The notes: generated by a model not told the origin, from the letters alone. 64,000 nt of DNA from Rhodocyclales bacterium (GCA_003105015.1 PQAF01000028.1:248001-312000), one strand, 5' to 3'. Counted from the stretch's first letter, positions 24,782-36,150 are shown. A program made the numbers and translations.

Positions 24782-25582
24782 TCAATCAACGGTGGCACGA
24801 ATCGCCCAGGCGCGGGCGGTCATCGGGATCGAGCCGTCTGCTGCGAACGGCAGCCGGCTGCGTATGCGGTCGCGCAGCCGCGCTCTAGCCGCTTCGTCGA
24901 GCGACATGGCGTAGGCGGGCGCGGGCCCCTGGCCGCCGAGGAAGGGCTGCCAGTAGTCGTCGAAATTCTCGAACGGCGTCGGAATGTCGATGGCCCTGAC
25001 CTCGATGTCCTGCAACCCGGCGTCAGCAAAGAGCATCTCGAGCGCCTCCGGGCGGCACAGCGGAAAACGGATGCCTTCGTCCAGCTTCGCGGCGTCCGCA
25101 TCGAGTTCGACGGCCGCATCCCAGAAGGCCCGCATGAGTTCCATCCTGCCGGCGTAATCCCAGACGTAGGCGGCGATGGCCCCTCCCTGGTCCGTCACCC
25201 GCGCCATCTCGGCCAGCGCGGCGCGCTGATCCGGGATGAAGTTGAGGACCAGCCCGGAGACCGCCGCATCGACCGCCGCGTCGTTGAACGGGATCGCCGT
25301 CGCGCTGCCCGGGCTCAGCGTCGCGCGGTCGCCGAGATTTTCCTGCGCGGTCTTGAGGAATCCCTCCGAAGGCTCGACTCCGGCCACCGAGGCGGGCGCG
25401 CAGCGGTCCAGTATCGCCGCGCTCAGCGCGCCGGTGCCGCAGCCCACATCGAGCCATGTCCGGCCGGCCGGCACGCCCAGCCACGCAAGAAACGGCGGCG
25501 CGACTTTCCGGCTCCAGCGGCCGACGTACCGCTCGTAGGGACTGCCGCGCTCCCAGGCATCGGAGACTTGCTTGTCGGCCAT
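24782..25582 (-). CDS. Class I SAM-dependent methyltransferase
   Basis: The 266-residue product has motif I TWLDVGCGTGALSAAIL near residue 42, an acidic post-I GVEPSEGF, and LSPGSATAIPFNDAAVD, the UbiE-like pattern of small-molecule methyltransferases. The substrate is unknown. Its ATG is preceded by GGAGGA. Monocistronic by appearance: the next minus-strand gene starts over 1 kb away, and the 5' side is 126 bp from the DUF457 gene. Confidence 0.85.
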   Translation of the reverse strand: MADKQVSDAWERGSPYERYVGRWSRKVAPPFLAWLGVPAGRTWLDVGCGTGALSAAILDRCAPASVAGVEPSEGFLKTAQENLGDRATLSPGSATAIPFNDAAVDAAVSGLVLNFIPDQRAALAEMARVTDQGGAIAAYVWDYAGRMELMRAFWDAAVELDADAAKLDEGIRFPLCRPEALEMLFADAGLQDIEVRAIDIPTPFENFDDYWQPFLGGQGPAPAYAMSLDEAARARLRDRIRSRLPFAADGSIPMTARAWAIRATVD

Positions 25583-25704
25583 GATGAGTCCTCCATGGAA
25601 GCGTTCAAGCCGGGATCGCGTTACCGTGGGGAGGTGCGCCGACCCATGAGGTCGTTATAGCAGCACCCCGGCCTGGTTGCCGGATGAAGGGGAAGCTGCC
25701 GGGA

Positions 25705-25728
25705 AAAGTCAGCCGCCGGAGGACGGCG
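25705..25728 (+). repeat. Dispersed 24-bp motif, copy 8
   Basis: AAAGTCAGCC, GCCGGA, GGACGGCG. It overlaps the end of the DUF457 gene: the TCA at 25709-25711 is that gene's TGA stop. Confidence 0.8.
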
Positions 25729-26815
25729 TGCAGGACGCGGCGTCGGCGGTAAGGTGCTGTGGCGGCGGGTCGTTGCGGGCGACTTCGAGCCGCGCCGGCG
25801 GCAGGGGGCGATAGCCTTCGGCGCGGCCGGTGATTTCCCGCCAGAGTTCGCCGAGGGGGATCTTGCGTTCGCGGTCGCGGGCGACCCATTCGGTGGGTAC
25901 GGGCTGGGCGGGCTTGAAGCGCACGCCCCAGATCGGCTCGAAGTCGTCGGTGGCGAGCGAGTAGCGGGCGTCGGCGATCACGCTGGCGTCGCGCGGCGCG
26001 CGCGTCACCCAGCCGGCGGAGAAATAGCTGAAGCGCTGGAAGTCGCGGCGCACGCGCGGGTCGGCGCACTCGGCGGCGGTGAGGTCGCGCTCGTCCATCT
26101 GCGCCATGCGCGGGCCGGCCTTCCATTGCGCGTCGCCGGCGAGCGGCACGCGCACGCGGTCGGCGTGCAGCGCGTCGCCGTTGCGGTAGAGCGTGCGCCA
26201 GACGAGGGGGTTGCCGACGGTGGGGAAGATCTCGGCGCGCGCGACGGCGTGGCCGCGGCCGGCGGCGATGCGTTCGAGCGCCGCTTCGGCCTTGTCACGC
26301 TGCCAGGCCGCCGTGCCGACGTAGGCGAGGCACAGCGTCAGTGCCAGGATGGCCGGCGCGCGCGAGCGGCGCAGCGCGGCGAAGACCAGACCCAGCAGCA
26401 GGAACAGGGTGAACAGCGGCCCGATGGTGGTCATCAGGTTCCACGAGGCGCGCTCGGGCGAGAAGGGCCACGCGAGGTGCGTGCCGTAGGTGGTGCAGGC
26501 GTCGAGCACGCCGTGGGTGGCGTAGCCGACGAGGCCCGCCGTCAGCACGGACCGCCATTCGATGCGGAATTTCCGCAAAGTCAGCCACGGCAGGGCGGCG
26601 ATTATGCCGCCGATCGGGGCGAAGGCGAGGGAATGCGTGAACTGGCGGTGGTACTCGATGTTGAGCAGCGGGTCGGCGTCGCTGCGGATGAAGAAGTCGA
26701 CGTCCGGCAGCATGCCGGCGGCGGCGCCGATCATCCAGCCGGCGTGGCCAAGCCGCCGGCCGAGCACGGCCTTGGCGGCGACGGCGCCGAGCAGGCCGTG
26801 GGTTAGCGGGTCCAT
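25709..26815 (-). CDS. DUF457-type membrane-bound metal-dependent hydrolase
   Basis: The 368-residue protein begins MDPLTHGLLGA and has the histidine/aspartate motifs of the YdjM/DUF457 family: MLPDVDFF, YHRQFTHSLAF and THGVLDACTTYGT. Four to five membrane helices lie in the first 175 residues, followed by a soluble domain. Members are annotated as inner-membrane metal-dependent hydrolases, but the substrate is unknown. Two dispersed-motif copies touch the gene, one in the coding region (26577) and one at the stop codon (25705). Confidence 0.85.
   Translation of the reverse strand: MDPLTHGLLGAVAAKAVLGRRLGHAGWMIGAAAGMLPDVDFFIRSDADPLLNIEYHRQFTHSLAFAPIGGIIAALPWLTLRKFRIEWRSVLTAGLVGYATHGVLDACTTYGTHLAWPFSPERASWNLMTTIGPLFTLFLLLGLVFAALRRSRAPAILALTLCLAYVGTAAWQRDKAEAALERIAAGRGHAVARAEIFPTVGNPLVWRTLYRNGDALHADRVRVPLAGDAQWKAGPRMAQMDERDLTAAECADPRVRRDFQRFSYFSAGWVTRAPRDASVIADARYSLATDDFEPIWGVRFKPAQPVPTEWVARDRERKIPLGELWREITGRAEGYRPLPPARLEVARNDPPPQHLTADAASCTPSSGG
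26577..26600 (+). repeat. Dispersed 24-bp motif, copy 9
   Basis: AAAGTCAGCC, ACGGCA, GGGCGGCG, antisense inside the DUF457 gene, whose strand reads ALPWLTL. Confidence 0.75.
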
Positions 26816-26821
26816 AGTTGT

Positions 26822-26992
26822 TTATTTGCCGAAACGTTGGACCATCTCTGCGTGTGGGATGGCATTCTTCCGGTCGAAAGTCTGAAGCCGTGCAATAGCG
26901 ACTAGCTCGATGGGCGGGTTCGCATTTTTCTTCGATCGAGTCGATTTATCGACGCTGGGAGACCGCTTCGGATGTTTTGGCGCAGTTGGCAT
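26822..26992 (-). CDS. Small hypothetical protein, possibly antitoxin-like
   Basis: A 56-residue open frame from ATG 26992 to TAA at 26822. The N-terminal half is basic (Lys/Arg/Pro/Ser-rich); the C-terminal half reads LQTFDRKNAIPHAEMVQRFGK, which resembles the C-termini of short type II antitoxins (IPHEEV-like). GC is below that of the neighbours. No toxin partner is adjacent, and no strong ribosome-binding site is visible. It may be an orphan or a remnant. Confidence 0.4.
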   Translation of the reverse strand: MPTAPKHPKRSPSVDKSTRSKKNANPPIELVAIARLQTFDRKNAIPHAEMVQRFGK

Positions 26993-27033
26993 GACTTATC
27001 TCGGATGAAGCAAAGTGGCCGGACTATAGCAAA

Positions 27034-27107
27034 CCCCGTCATCCCCGCGAAGGCGGGGATCCAGCAGCATGAAAACCTGGACTCCCGCCTGCGCGGGAGT
27101 GACGGGG
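27034..27107. repeat. Intergenic inverted repeat (CCCGCG type)
   Basis: CCCCGTCATCCCCGCG-AAGGCGGGGAT at 27034-27060 is mirrored by ACTCCCGCCTGCGCGGGAGT-GACGGGG ending at 27107. Each arm also folds alone. This is the common GTCATCCCCGCGAAGGCGGGGATCC family of bacterial intergenic repeats. It abuts the suhB stop and may act as its terminator. Confidence 0.8.
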
Positions 27108-27905
27108 TCAAGCCTTGAGCTTGGCGTTGAGGTGCGGCGCGATGATCTGCAGCAGCTGCACGAAGACCTTCGGGTTGCCGCCGACGATGTTGCCGGTCTC
27201 GAGATAGTTGGCTTCGCCGGATAGGTCGCCGACGAGGCCGCCGGCCTCGGTGATGAGCAGCGCGCCGGCCGCCATGTCCCAGGGCGAGAGGCCGAGTTCC
27301 CAGAAGCCGTCGATGCGGCCGGCCGCCACCCAGGCGAGGTCGAGCGCCGCCGCGCCGGGGCGGCGGATGCCGGCGGTCTTGTGCATGATGTCTCGCATCA
27401 TGCCCATGTAGGCGTCGACGTGCTCGAAGTAGCGGAAGGGGAAGCCGGTGCCGATCAGCACCTCGTTCAGCTTGGTGCGCTTGGTGACGCGGATGCGCCG
27501 CTCATTGAGGTAGGCGCCGGCGCCCTTGCTGGCGGTGAACAGCTCGTTGCGGTTCGGGTCGTAGACCACGGCGTGCTGCAGCACGCCCTTGTGCTGCTGG
27601 GCGATGGAGATGGCGTACTGCGGGAAGCCGTGGATGAAGTTGGTGGTGCCGTCGAGCGGATCGATGATCCAGACGTGCTCGGAGTCGCCGGAGGCGCCTG
27701 ACTCCTCTGCTAGAATCGCGTGGTCCGGATACGCCTCTTTCAGCACCTCGATGATGGCCGCTTCGGCGGCCTTGTCGACCTCGGTGACGAAATCCTTGTC
27801 GCGCTTGGCGCTCACCTTGATCTGTTCGACGTCGCGCGAGGCGCGGTTGATGATGCCGCCGGCGCGTCGCGCGGCCTTGACGGCGATGTTGAGTGTCGGG
27901 TGCAT
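27108..27905 (-). CDS. suhB: Inositol-1-monophosphatase SuhB
   Basis: SuhB hydrolyses inositol phosphates and in proteobacteria also assists rRNA transcription antitermination with the Nus factors. The 265-residue protein has the Mg-binding motifs EESGASG near residue 68, [15 protein letters not shown] near 85 and [17 protein letters not shown] near 212. It is divergent from trmJ with 56 bp between start codons, as is common in betaproteobacteria. Confidence 0.95.
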   Translation of the reverse strand: MHPTLNIAVKAARRAGGIINRASRDVEQIKVSAKRDKDFVTEVDKAAEAAIIEVLKEAYPDHAILAEESGASGDSEHVWIIDPLDGTTNFIHGFPQYAISIAQQHKGVLQHAVVYDPNRNELFTASKGAGAYLNERRIRVTKRTKLNEVLIGTGFPFRYFEHVDAYMGMMRDIMHKTAGIRRPGAAALDLAWVAAGRIDGFWELGLSPWDMAAGALLITEAGGLVGDLSGEANYLETGNIVGGNPKVFVQLLQIIAPHLNAKLKA

Positions 27906-27961
27906 GGGCGTCCGTTAATGAGCGTGCCGCGTCGGCTGCGGCGAAGAAGGCGGCATTGTAT

Positions 27962-28693
27962 ATGAACAACCCGTTGGACCGCATCCGCATCGTCCTCTCC
28001 CATACCAGCCACCCGGGCAACATCGGCGCCGCCGCGCGCGCCATGAAGACGATGGGCCTGACGCAGCTCTACCTGGTGAATCCCTGCGCCGATCCCGACG
28101 GCGTGGGACGCGCCCGCTCCTCGAATGCGCGCGACGTGCTGGAGGGCGCCGTCGTCTGCGCCTCGCTGGAGGAGGCGCTCGAAGGCACGGTGCTTGCCGC
28201 GGCGATGACGGCACGCATGCGCGAACTGGCGCCGCCGCCGCAGTGGGCGCGCGCGGCCGCGCCGCAGATGGTGGCCGCAGCCGCGCACGGCCCGGTGGCG
28301 CTGGTGTTCGGCAACGAGACGGCGGGGCTCTCCAACGAGGAGGTGGCGCTGTGCCGCCTGCCGGTGATGATCCCGACCAACCCGGCGTATTCCTCGCTCA
28401 ACCTCGGCGCCGCCGTGCAGGTGATGTGCTACGAGTTGCGCCTGGCGGCGCTCGACCCCGGCAGGCCGCCGGCGCCGGAGAATCCGCCGGCGACGGCCGA
28501 AGAGATCCGCCATTTCTACGAGCACCTCGAAGCCGCCGTCACGCAGAGCGGTTTCCTCGACCCGGCGCACCCGAAGCGCCTGATGCCGCGCCTGCGCCGC
28601 CTGTTCGACCGCATCGACCTCGAGCGCGACGAGGTCAGCCTGTTGCGCGGCATGCTGAAAACCTTCATGAAAACGGGGAATAAAGTTGACTAA
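27962..28693 (+). CDS. trmJ: tRNA (cytidine/uridine-2'-O-)-methyltransferase TrmJ
   Basis: TrmJ methylates the ribose at position 32 of several tRNAs. The 243-residue SPOUT-family protein shows the knot motifs HTSHPGNIGAAARAMKTMG at about residues 14-32 and LVFGNETAGLSNEEV near 115, plus IPTNPAYSSLNLGAAVQVM near 137. The ATG lies 56 bp from suhB on the opposite strand. An intrinsic terminator follows immediately after the stop. Confidence 0.95.
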   Translation: MNNPLDRIRIVLSHTSHPGNIGAAARAMKTMGLTQLYLVNPCADPDGVGRARSSNARDVLEGAVVCASLEEALEGTVLAAAMTARMRELAPPPQWARAAAPQMVAAAAHGPVALVFGNETAGLSNEEVALCRLPVMIPTNPAYSSLNLGAAVQVMCYELRLAALDPGRPPAPENPPATAEEIRHFYEHLEAAVTQSGFLDPAHPKRLMPRLRRLFDRIDLERDEVSLLRGMLKTFMKTGNKVD

Positions 28694-28708
28694 AACCGAG
28701 GGTTTTTT
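28692..28708 (+). terminator. Intrinsic terminator after trmJ
   Basis: AAAACC-gag-GGTTTTTT directly after the trmJ stop: a short A/T-rich stem ending in a run of six T. It separates trmJ from cysE 33 nt further on. Confidence 0.6.
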
Positions 28709-28740
28709 GTAACATTTAAGCAATTTCTGATGGAGTGATG

Positions 28741-29493
28741 ATGTTCAGCCGCCTGCGTGAAGACATCGCCTGCGTTTTCGACCGCGATCCCGCCGCCCGT
28801 ACCACTTGGGAGGTGTTGACCTGCTACCCGGGCCTGCACGCACTGATCTTCCATCGATTCTCGCACTGGCTGTGGGGTCATGGCCTGAAGTGGCTGGCGC
28901 GCCTGAATTCGCATTTCGCGCGCTGGATCACCGGCATCGAGATACACCCCGGCGCGACGATCGGCCGCCGTTTCTTCATCGACCACGGCATGGGCGTGGT
29001 GATCGGCGAGACGGCCGTGATCGGCGACGACTGCACGCTGTACCACGGCGTCACCCTCGGCGGCACCTCCTGGAACAAGGGCAAGCGCCATCCGACGCTG
29101 GAGCGCGGCGTGGTGATCGGCGCCGGCGCCAAGGTGCTCGGCCCCATCACGCTCGGCGAGGAGTCCAAGGTCGGCTCGAATGCCGTGGTGGTGCGCGACG
29201 TGCCGGCGCGGGCGACCGCCGTCGGCATCCCGGCGCGCATCGTCGAGGACCGCAGCGAGATCGCCCGGGAAATCAAGGCCGGCCAGATGGGGTTCTCGGC
29301 CTATGCGGTGACGCGCAACGAGGACGATCCGCTGTCGCAGGCCATCCACGGCCTGCTGGACCATGCCGTCGAAACCGACCGGCGCCTGGATATGTTGTTG
29401 AAATGCCTGGAGCAAACCGGAGTCTGCAAGGCGGACGAGTTGGCCACGGCCGACAAGTTCGACCCGCAGTACTTGAGCAAAATAGTGGACTAA
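28741..29493 (+). CDS. cysE: Serine O-acetyltransferase CysE
   Basis: CysE makes O-acetylserine, the precursor of cysteine. The 250-residue protein has the left-handed beta-helix hexapeptide repeats ([22 protein letters not shown] and onward to residue 165) with the catalytic [10 protein letters not shown] region. ATG 28741 is preferred, with GGAG at 28732-28735; ATG 28738 is also possible. It lies directly upstream of iscR, and its stop codon abuts the isc promoter. The location ties cysteine supply to iron-sulfur assembly. Confidence 0.95.
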   Translation: MFSRLREDIACVFDRDPAARTTWEVLTCYPGLHALIFHRFSHWLWGHGLKWLARLNSHFARWITGIEIHPGATIGRRFFIDHGMGVVIGETAVIGDDCTLYHGVTLGGTSWNKGKRHPTLERGVVIGAGAKVLGPITLGEESKVGSNAVVVRDVPARATAVGIPARIVEDRSEIAREIKAGQMGFSAYAVTRNEDDPLSQAIHGLLDHAVETDRRLDMLLKCLEQTGVCKADELATADKFDPQYLSKIVD

Positions 29494-29526
29494 ATAGTTG
29501 ACCGAACTAATCGGTCTTTGTATAGT
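29494..29526 (+). promoter_or_regulatory. isc promoter with overlapping IscR-type site
   Basis: The -35 TTGACC (29498-29503) and -10 TATAGT (29521-29526) are spaced by 17 bp, a near-ideal sigma-70 promoter. ATAGTTGACCGA-acta-ATCGGTC overlapping it resembles the type 1 IscR binding site (ATASYYGACT...AGTC). This predicts autorepression of the operon by [2Fe-2S]-IscR, as in E. coli. It begins at the last bases of cysE. Confidence 0.8.
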
Positions 29527-29582
29527 CGACTTAAATGTTCAAGTATTAGGCGCGCAAGCGTCTTTTTGGAGAGGATACAACC

Positions 29583-30065
29583 ATGAGACTGACGACGAAA
29601 GGCCGCTTTGCGGTGACGGCGATGATCGACCTGGCCCAGCGCCAGAGCAACGGACCGGTGACGCTGGCGGGCATCAGCGAGCGCCAGAAGATTTCCCTGT
29701 CCTACCTGGAGCAGCTGTTCGGCAAGCTGCGCCGCCACCATATCGTGGCGAGCGTGCGCGGCCCCGGCGGCGGCTACCGCCTGGCGCGCGGCATGAATGA
29801 AGTCTCCGTCGCCGACATCATCGCGGCGGTGGACGAGCCGCTGGATGCCACCAACTGCGGCGGCCGCGAGAACTGCCAGGACGAGCAGCGCTGCATGACC
29901 CACGACCTGTGGACCAACCTCAACAAGCGCATGCACGAGTACCTCGCCTCGGTGTCGCTGTTCGACCTGGTGAACCAGCCGAAGGCCAAGGCCATTGCGT
30001 CCACGGTGGCGATCGACGACCGCCTGCGCGGCGCCCGGCACGGCAACGTGGCGGTGTCCGCCTGA
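29583..30065 (+). CDS. iscR: Fe-S cluster regulator IscR
   Basis: IscR is the Rrf2-family repressor that senses iron-sulfur status. The 160-residue protein has the winged helix MRLTTKGRFAVTAMIDLA and SVRGPGGGYRLAR. Its cluster ligands Cys92, Cys98, Cys104 and His107 (NCGGRENCQDEQRC) are all present, so it can hold [2Fe-2S]. It is the first gene of the isc operon behind a promoter that carries its own probable binding site. Confidence 0.96.
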   Translation: MRLTTKGRFAVTAMIDLAQRQSNGPVTLAGISERQKISLSYLEQLFGKLRRHHIVASVRGPGGGYRLARGMNEVSVADIIAAVDEPLDATNCGGRENCQDEQRCMTHDLWTNLNKRMHEYLASVSLFDLVNQPKAKAIASTVAIDDRLRGARHGNVAVSA

Positions 30066-30078
30066 GGAACGCTTCCCC

Positions 30079-31236
30079 GTGTTCGCCCCGGCCTACCTCG
30101 ACCACAACGCCACGACGCCGCTCGACGCGGGCGTGCTGGAGGCGATGCTGCCGTTCCTGAAGGAACGCTACGGCAATCCGTCCAGCCGCCACGAGTACGG
30201 CCGCGCGGCGCGTGCCGCCATCGATGCGGCGCGGCAGCAGGTCGCGGCGGCGGTGGGGGCGCACCCGACCGAGGTGGTGTTCGCCAGCGGCGGCTCGGAG
30301 GCGAACAACCTGTTCATCAAGGGCGCGGCGGCCTGCCTGAAGCCGGGCACCGTGGCGGTATCGGCCATCGAGCACCCCTGCGTGCGCGAGCCGGCCAACG
30401 ACCTGAAGCGCCTCGGCTGGAGCGTGCACGAGATCGCCGTGGATGCCGAGGGCCGTGTCGCGGAGACTGACTTTTCCGCGGCGCTGGCGAAGAGGCCGGC
30501 GCTGGTGTCGGTGATGCTGGCCAACAACGAGACCGGCGTGCTGCAGGACGTTCCCGCGCTGGCTTCGCAGGCGAGAACAGCGAAAGCCTGGTTCCACACC
30601 GACGCGGTGCAGGCGCTGGGCAAGGTGGCGATCGACTTCCGCGCGCTGAATGCCGCCGGGGTGAATGCACTGACCATTTCGTCGCACAAGATCCACGGCC
30701 CGAAGGGCGCCGCGGCGCTGGTGCTGGACAAGCGCATCGAACTGAAGCCGCTGGTTTCCGGCGGCGGCCAGGAACGCAACCTGCGCTCGGGCACGGAGAA
30801 CGTCGCGGCCATCGTCGGCTTCGGCGCGGCCTGCGAGCTGGCGGTGGCGCGGCTGGAAGCCGATGCGGCGCGATTGAACGAATTGCGCGGCCAACTGGAA
30901 GAAGGCCTGACTGCCTTCGGCGCGACGGTGTTCAGCCGCAATGCGCCGCGCCTGCCGAACACCACGTTTTTTGCGCTGGCCGGCATCGACGGCGAGACGC
31001 TGGTGGCGCAGCTCGACCGTGCCGGCTTCGCCGTGGCGAGCGGCTCGGCCTGCTCGAGCGTCTCGCCCGAGCCCTCGCACACCCTGCTGGCGATGGGCGT
31101 CGAGGGGGACATGGCGAAGGGTGCGCTGCGCCTCTCGCTCGGCCGCGCCAACACCGAAGATGACGTCGCGCGCTTCCTGCAGGCGCTCGGCGAAACGACG
31201 AGAAAACTGAAAGGGCTGGCCGCGGTGGCCGCCTGA
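30079..31236 (+). CDS. Cysteine desulfurase (NifS/IscS-like paralogue)
   Basis: A PLP-dependent cysteine desulfurase of 385 residues, the first of two in tandem. It has the PLP lysine in [14 protein letters not shown] and the catalytic cysteine loop [23 protein letters not shown] 30079 follows GAGGAA and gives a product starting [18 protein letters not shown], typical of the family. It is closer to NifS-type proteins than to the iscS that follows. A specialised client is possible, such as FdhD or the selenium pathway encoded elsewhere in this window; that is inference. A motif copy lies at 30451. Confidence 0.92.
   Translation: MFAPAYLDHNATTPLDAGVLEAMLPFLKERYGNPSSRHEYGRAARAAIDAARQQVAAAVGAHPTEVVFASGGSEANNLFIKGAAACLKPGTVAVSAIEHPCVREPANDLKRLGWSVHEIAVDAEGRVAETDFSAALAKRPALVSVMLANNETGVLQDVPALASQARTAKAWFHTDAVQALGKVAIDFRALNAAGVNALTISSHKIHGPKGAAALVLDKRIELKPLVSGGGQERNLRSGTENVAAIVGFGAACELAVARLEADAARLNELRGQLEEGLTAFGATVFSRNAPRLPNTTFFALAGIDGETLVAQLDRAGFAVASGSACSSVSPEPSHTLLAMGVEGDMAKGALRLSLGRANTEDDVARFLQALGETTRKLKGLAAVAA
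30451..30474 (-). repeat. Dispersed 24-bp motif, copy 10
   Basis: Minus-strand reading AAAGTCAGTC, TCCGCG, ACACGGCC inside the first cysteine desulfurase. Here the gene reads it in another frame (RVAETDFS), showing that DNA rather than peptide is conserved. Confidence 0.8.
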
Positions 31237-31253
31237 AGGCTCTGGAGACGAAA

Positions 31254-32465
31254 ATGCTGAAATTCCCCATCTATCTCGACTATTCCGCGACGACTCCGGT
31301 CGATCCGCGCGTCGCCGAGCAGATGATTCCCTGGCTGGTCGAAAAGTTCGGCAACCCGGCCTCGCGCTCGCATGCCTACGGCTGGGAGGCGGAGAAGGCC
31401 GTCGAAGAGGCGCGCGAGAACGTCGCCGCGCTGGTCGGCGCCGACCCGAAGGAAATCGTGTGGACCTCCGGCGCCACCGAATCGAACAACCTCGCCATCA
31501 AGGGCGCCGCCTTCTTCTACCAGGGCAAGGGCAAGCACCTCGTCACGGTGAAGACCGAGCACAAGGCGGTGCTCGACACCATGCGCGAGCTGGAGCGCCA
31601 GGGCTTCGAGGTGACCTACCTCGATCCGCAGGAGAACGGCCTGGTCGACCTGGAGCAGTTCAAGGCGGCGCTGCGCCCCGACACCATCCTCGCCTCGGTG
31701 ATGTACGTGAACAACGAGATCGGCGTCATCCAGCCGATCGAGCAGATGGGCGATATCTGTCGCGGCAAGGGCGTCCTCCTCCACGTCGACGCCGCCCAGG
31801 CGACCGGCAAGGTGGCGATCGACCTGTCGAAACTGAAGGTCGACCTGATGTCCTTCTCGGCGCACAAGACCTACGGCCCGAAGGGCATCGGCGCCCTCTA
31901 CGTGCGGCGCAAGCCGCGCATCCGGCTGGAAGCGCAGATGCACGGCGGCGGCCATGAGCGCGGCCTGCGCTCCGGCACGCTGGCGACGCACCAGATCGTC
32001 GGCATGGGCGAGGCCTTCCGCTTCGCGCGCGAGGAGATGGCGAGCGAGAACGAGCGCATCCGCATGCTGCGCGACCGCTTGTGGAAGGGACTCTCCGACA
32101 TCGAGCAGGTCTTCCTCAACGGCGACCTCGAGCAGCGCGTGCCGCACAACCTCAACGTCAGCTTCGCCTTCGTCGAAGGCGAGTCGCTGATGATGGCGAT
32201 CAAGGACGTGGCGGTGTCGTCGGGCTCGGCCTGCACCTCGGCCAGCCTGGAGCCGTCCTACGTGCTGCGCGCGCTGGGCCGCCAGGACGAGCTGGCGCAC
32301 AGCTCGATCCGCTTCACCATCGGCCGCTTCACGACGGTCGAGGAAATCGACTACACGATCCAGCTCCTGCACCGGCAGATCGGCAAGCTGCGCGAGATGT
32401 CGCCGCTGTGGGACATGTACAAGGAAGGCATCGATCTCAACACCGTCCAGTGGGCGGCGCACTGA
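31254..32465 (+). CDS. iscS: Cysteine desulfurase IscS
   Basis: IscS is the housekeeping desulfurase providing sulfur to IscU, tRNA thiolation and cofactor synthesis. The 403-residue protein (E. coli 404) begins [20 protein letters not shown]. It has the PLP lysine in [16 protein letters not shown] and the active cysteine in [20 protein letters not shown]. It ends in the conserved [21 protein letters not shown] region that contacts IscU. It follows the paralogue by 17 nt in the same operon. Confidence 0.97.
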   Translation: MLKFPIYLDYSATTPVDPRVAEQMIPWLVEKFGNPASRSHAYGWEAEKAVEEARENVAALVGADPKEIVWTSGATESNNLAIKGAAFFYQGKGKHLVTVKTEHKAVLDTMRELERQGFEVTYLDPQENGLVDLEQFKAALRPDTILASVMYVNNEIGVIQPIEQMGDICRGKGVLLHVDAAQATGKVAIDLSKLKVDLMSFSAHKTYGPKGIGALYVRRKPRIRLEAQMHGGGHERGLRSGTLATHQIVGMGEAFRFAREEMASENERIRMLRDRLWKGLSDIEQVFLNGDLEQRVPHNLNVSFAFVEGESLMMAIKDVAVSSGSACTSASLEPSYVLRALGRQDELAHSSIRFTIGRFTTVEEIDYTIQLLHRQIGKLREMSPLWDMYKEGIDLNTVQWAAH

Positions 32466-32486
32466 GTTTTTGAAGGAGCAGCGAAA

Positions 32487-32870
32487 ATGTCATACAGCGA
32501 AAAGGTTCTCGACCACTACGAACACCCCCGCAACGTCGGCGCCTTCGACAAGGAAGATGAAGGCGTCGGCACCGGCATGGTCGGCGCACCGGCCTGCGGC
32601 GACGTGATGAAGCTGCAGATCAAGGTGAACAAGGAGGGCGTCATCGAGGACGCCAAGTTCAAGACCTACGGCTGCGGCTCGGCCATCGCCTCCAGTTCGC
32701 TCGTCACCGAATGGGTGAAGGGCAAGACGGTGGACCAGGCGCTGGAGATCAAGAATACGCAGATCGCCGAGGAATTGGCCCTGCCGCCGGTTAAAATCCA
32801 CTGCTCGATCCTGGCCGAGGACGCCATCAAGGCGGCCGTGGCCGATTACAAGAAGAAGCACGACGCGTAA
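32487..32870 (+). CDS. iscU: Iron-sulfur cluster scaffold IscU
   Basis: IscU is the scaffold on which [2Fe-2S] clusters are built from IscS sulfur. Length (127) and the ligands Cys37, Asp39, Cys63 and Cys106 match E. coli. The HscA recognition motif LPPVK is present before Cys106. AAGGAG precedes the ATG. It lies 21 nt after iscS. Confidence 0.97.
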   Translation: MSYSEKVLDHYEHPRNVGAFDKEDEGVGTGMVGAPACGDVMKLQIKVNKEGVIEDAKFKTYGCGSAIASSSLVTEWVKGKTVDQALEIKNTQIAEELALPPVKIHCSILAEDAIKAAVADYKKKHDA

Positions 32871-32880
32871 AGGTGAGGAC

Positions 32881-33204
32881 ATGTCAGTTACATTGAGCGA
32901 AAGGGCGGCAAAGCACGTCTCCAACTTCATCGCCAAGCGCGGCAAGGGCGTCGGCGTGCGCATCGGCGTGAAGACTTCGGGCTGCTCCGGCATGTCCTAC
33001 AAGCTGGAGTTCGCCGACGAGGCGGCAGCGGAGGACATCGTCTTCGAGAGCCACGGCGTCAAGGTGCTGGTCGACCCGAAGAGCCTGCCCTATGTGGATG
33101 GCACGGAACTGGACTATGCGCGCGAGGGCCTCAACGAGGGGTTCAAGTTCAACAACCCCAACGTCAAGGACCAGTGCGGCTGCGGGGAAAGCTTCAACGT
33201 CTGA
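32881..33204 (+). CDS. iscA: A-type iron-sulfur carrier IscA
   Basis: IscA carries iron or clusters to apoproteins, mainly for [4Fe-4S] assembly. The 107-residue protein has the three invariant cysteines: Cys35 (SGCSGMSY), Cys99 and Cys101 (CGCGESF). It starts 10 nt after iscU and ends 2 nt before the GTG of hscB. Confidence 0.96.
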   Translation: MSVTLSERAAKHVSNFIAKRGKGVGVRIGVKTSGCSGMSYKLEFADEAAAEDIVFESHGVKVLVDPKSLPYVDGTELDYAREGLNEGFKFNNPNVKDQCGCGESFNV

Positions 33205-33206
33205 CC

Positions 33207-33740
33207 GTGGTTCCTGACTTCAGCCAGGATTACTTCGCGCTGTTCGGCCTCAGACGCGCCTACCGCATCGACGCGGCGCAGCTCGACCAGGCCTACCACG
33301 CGATGCAGGGCAGGGTGCACCCGGACCGGCATGCCCACCTGCCGGAGACCGAGCGGCGCCTGTCCATGCAATGGGCAACCCAGGTCAACGAGGCCTACCG
33401 CACGCTGAAGAAACCCCTGCTGCGCGCGCACTATCTGCTGCGGCTGGCCGGCACCGACACCGAGCATGAGAGCAACACGGCCATGCCGCCGGAGTTCCTC
33501 ATGGAGCAGATGGAGTGGCGCGAGGCGGTGGCCGAGGCGCGCGCGGCGGGCGACCACCACGAGCTGGAGAAGCTGATGCAGCGCCTCGAGAAGACCGCCG
33601 ACGGCCTCCTCGGCGAGATCGAGCGCGACATCGACGCGAAGAAGGATTACGCGGCCGCCGCCGACGCGGTGCGACGCCTGATGTTCATCGAGAAACTGGA
33701 ACACGAAATAGAAGACGCGCTCGAAGCGCTGGAAAACTAG
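33207..33740 (+). CDS. hscB: Co-chaperone HscB
   Basis: HscB is the J-domain protein that brings IscU to the Hsp70 HscA. The 177-residue product has the J-domain HPD motif in GRVHPDRHAHLP near residue 35 and a C-terminal three-helix domain (EFLMEQMEWREAVAEARAAG) that binds IscU. The start is GTG 33207, giving MVPDFSQDYFALFGL, in line with other HscB N-termini. Confidence 0.94.
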   Translation: MVPDFSQDYFALFGLRRAYRIDAAQLDQAYHAMQGRVHPDRHAHLPETERRLSMQWATQVNEAYRTLKKPLLRAHYLLRLAGTDTEHESNTAMPPEFLMEQMEWREAVAEARAAGDHHELEKLMQRLEKTADGLLGEIERDIDAKKDYAAAADAVRRLMFIEKLEHEIEDALEALEN

Positions 33741-33749
33741 AAAAACGAC

Positions 33750-35614
<1,865 letters not shown>

Positions 35615-35618
<4 letters not shown>

Positions 35619-35959
35619 CCCAGATCATCGTTCTCCCGCATGTCGAACTGTGCCCGGATGGGGCGGTGCTCGACGTTCCCCCCGGCACCTCCATCTGCGA
35701 CGGCCTCCTGCAGAACGGCATCGAGATCGAGCACGCCTGCGAGAAGTCCTGCGCCTGCACCACCTGCCACGTCGTCGTCCGCGAGGGCTTCGACGGGCTG
35801 GCCGAGGCGGAGGAAAAGGAAGAGGACCTGCTCGACAAGGCCTGGGGCCTGGAGCCGCACTCGCGCCTGTCCTGCCAGGCGCTGGTGACGCAGACGCCGC
35901 TGGTCGTGGAAATCCCGAAATACACCATCAACATGGTTTCGGAGGGCCACAAGAAATGA
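35615..35959 (+). CDS. fdx: [2Fe-2S] ferredoxin Fdx
   Basis: The ISC ferredoxin supplies electrons for cluster assembly. The 114-residue adrenodoxin-type protein has the ligand pattern [10 protein letters not shown] with the distal cysteine in RLSCQALV. The ATG overlaps the hscA stop by 4 bp, and its stop overlaps iscX likewise. Confidence 0.96.
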
Positions 35960-36150
35960 AGTGGACCGACATCAACGACATCGCCATCGAGCTGGCCGAT
36001 GCCCACCCGGACGTCGACCCGATGAAGATCAATTTCGTCGACCTGATGAACTGGGTGCGCGCGCTGCCGGGCTTCAACGACGACCCGAGCCACTGCGGCG
36101 AAAAAATTCTCGAAGCCATCCAGGCTGCCTGGATCGAGGAAAAGGAATGA
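35956..36150 (+). CDS. iscX: IscX
   Basis: IscX is a small acidic protein that binds iron and IscS and tunes cluster assembly. The 64-residue product begins [22 protein letters not shown], with the family's DLMNWVRALPGF and C-terminal EKILEAIQAAWIEE. It is coupled to fdx and to the following DUF2237 gene by ATGA overlaps. Confidence 0.94.
   Translation: MKWTDINDIAIELADAHPDVDPMKINFVDLMNWVRALPGFNDDPSHCGEKILEAIQAAWIEEKE

Noticed and set aside
24571..24798. Minus-strand 75-codon frame as an integron integrase remnant
   Set aside because: The sequence is Pro/Arg-rich and shows no tyrosine recombinase motif.
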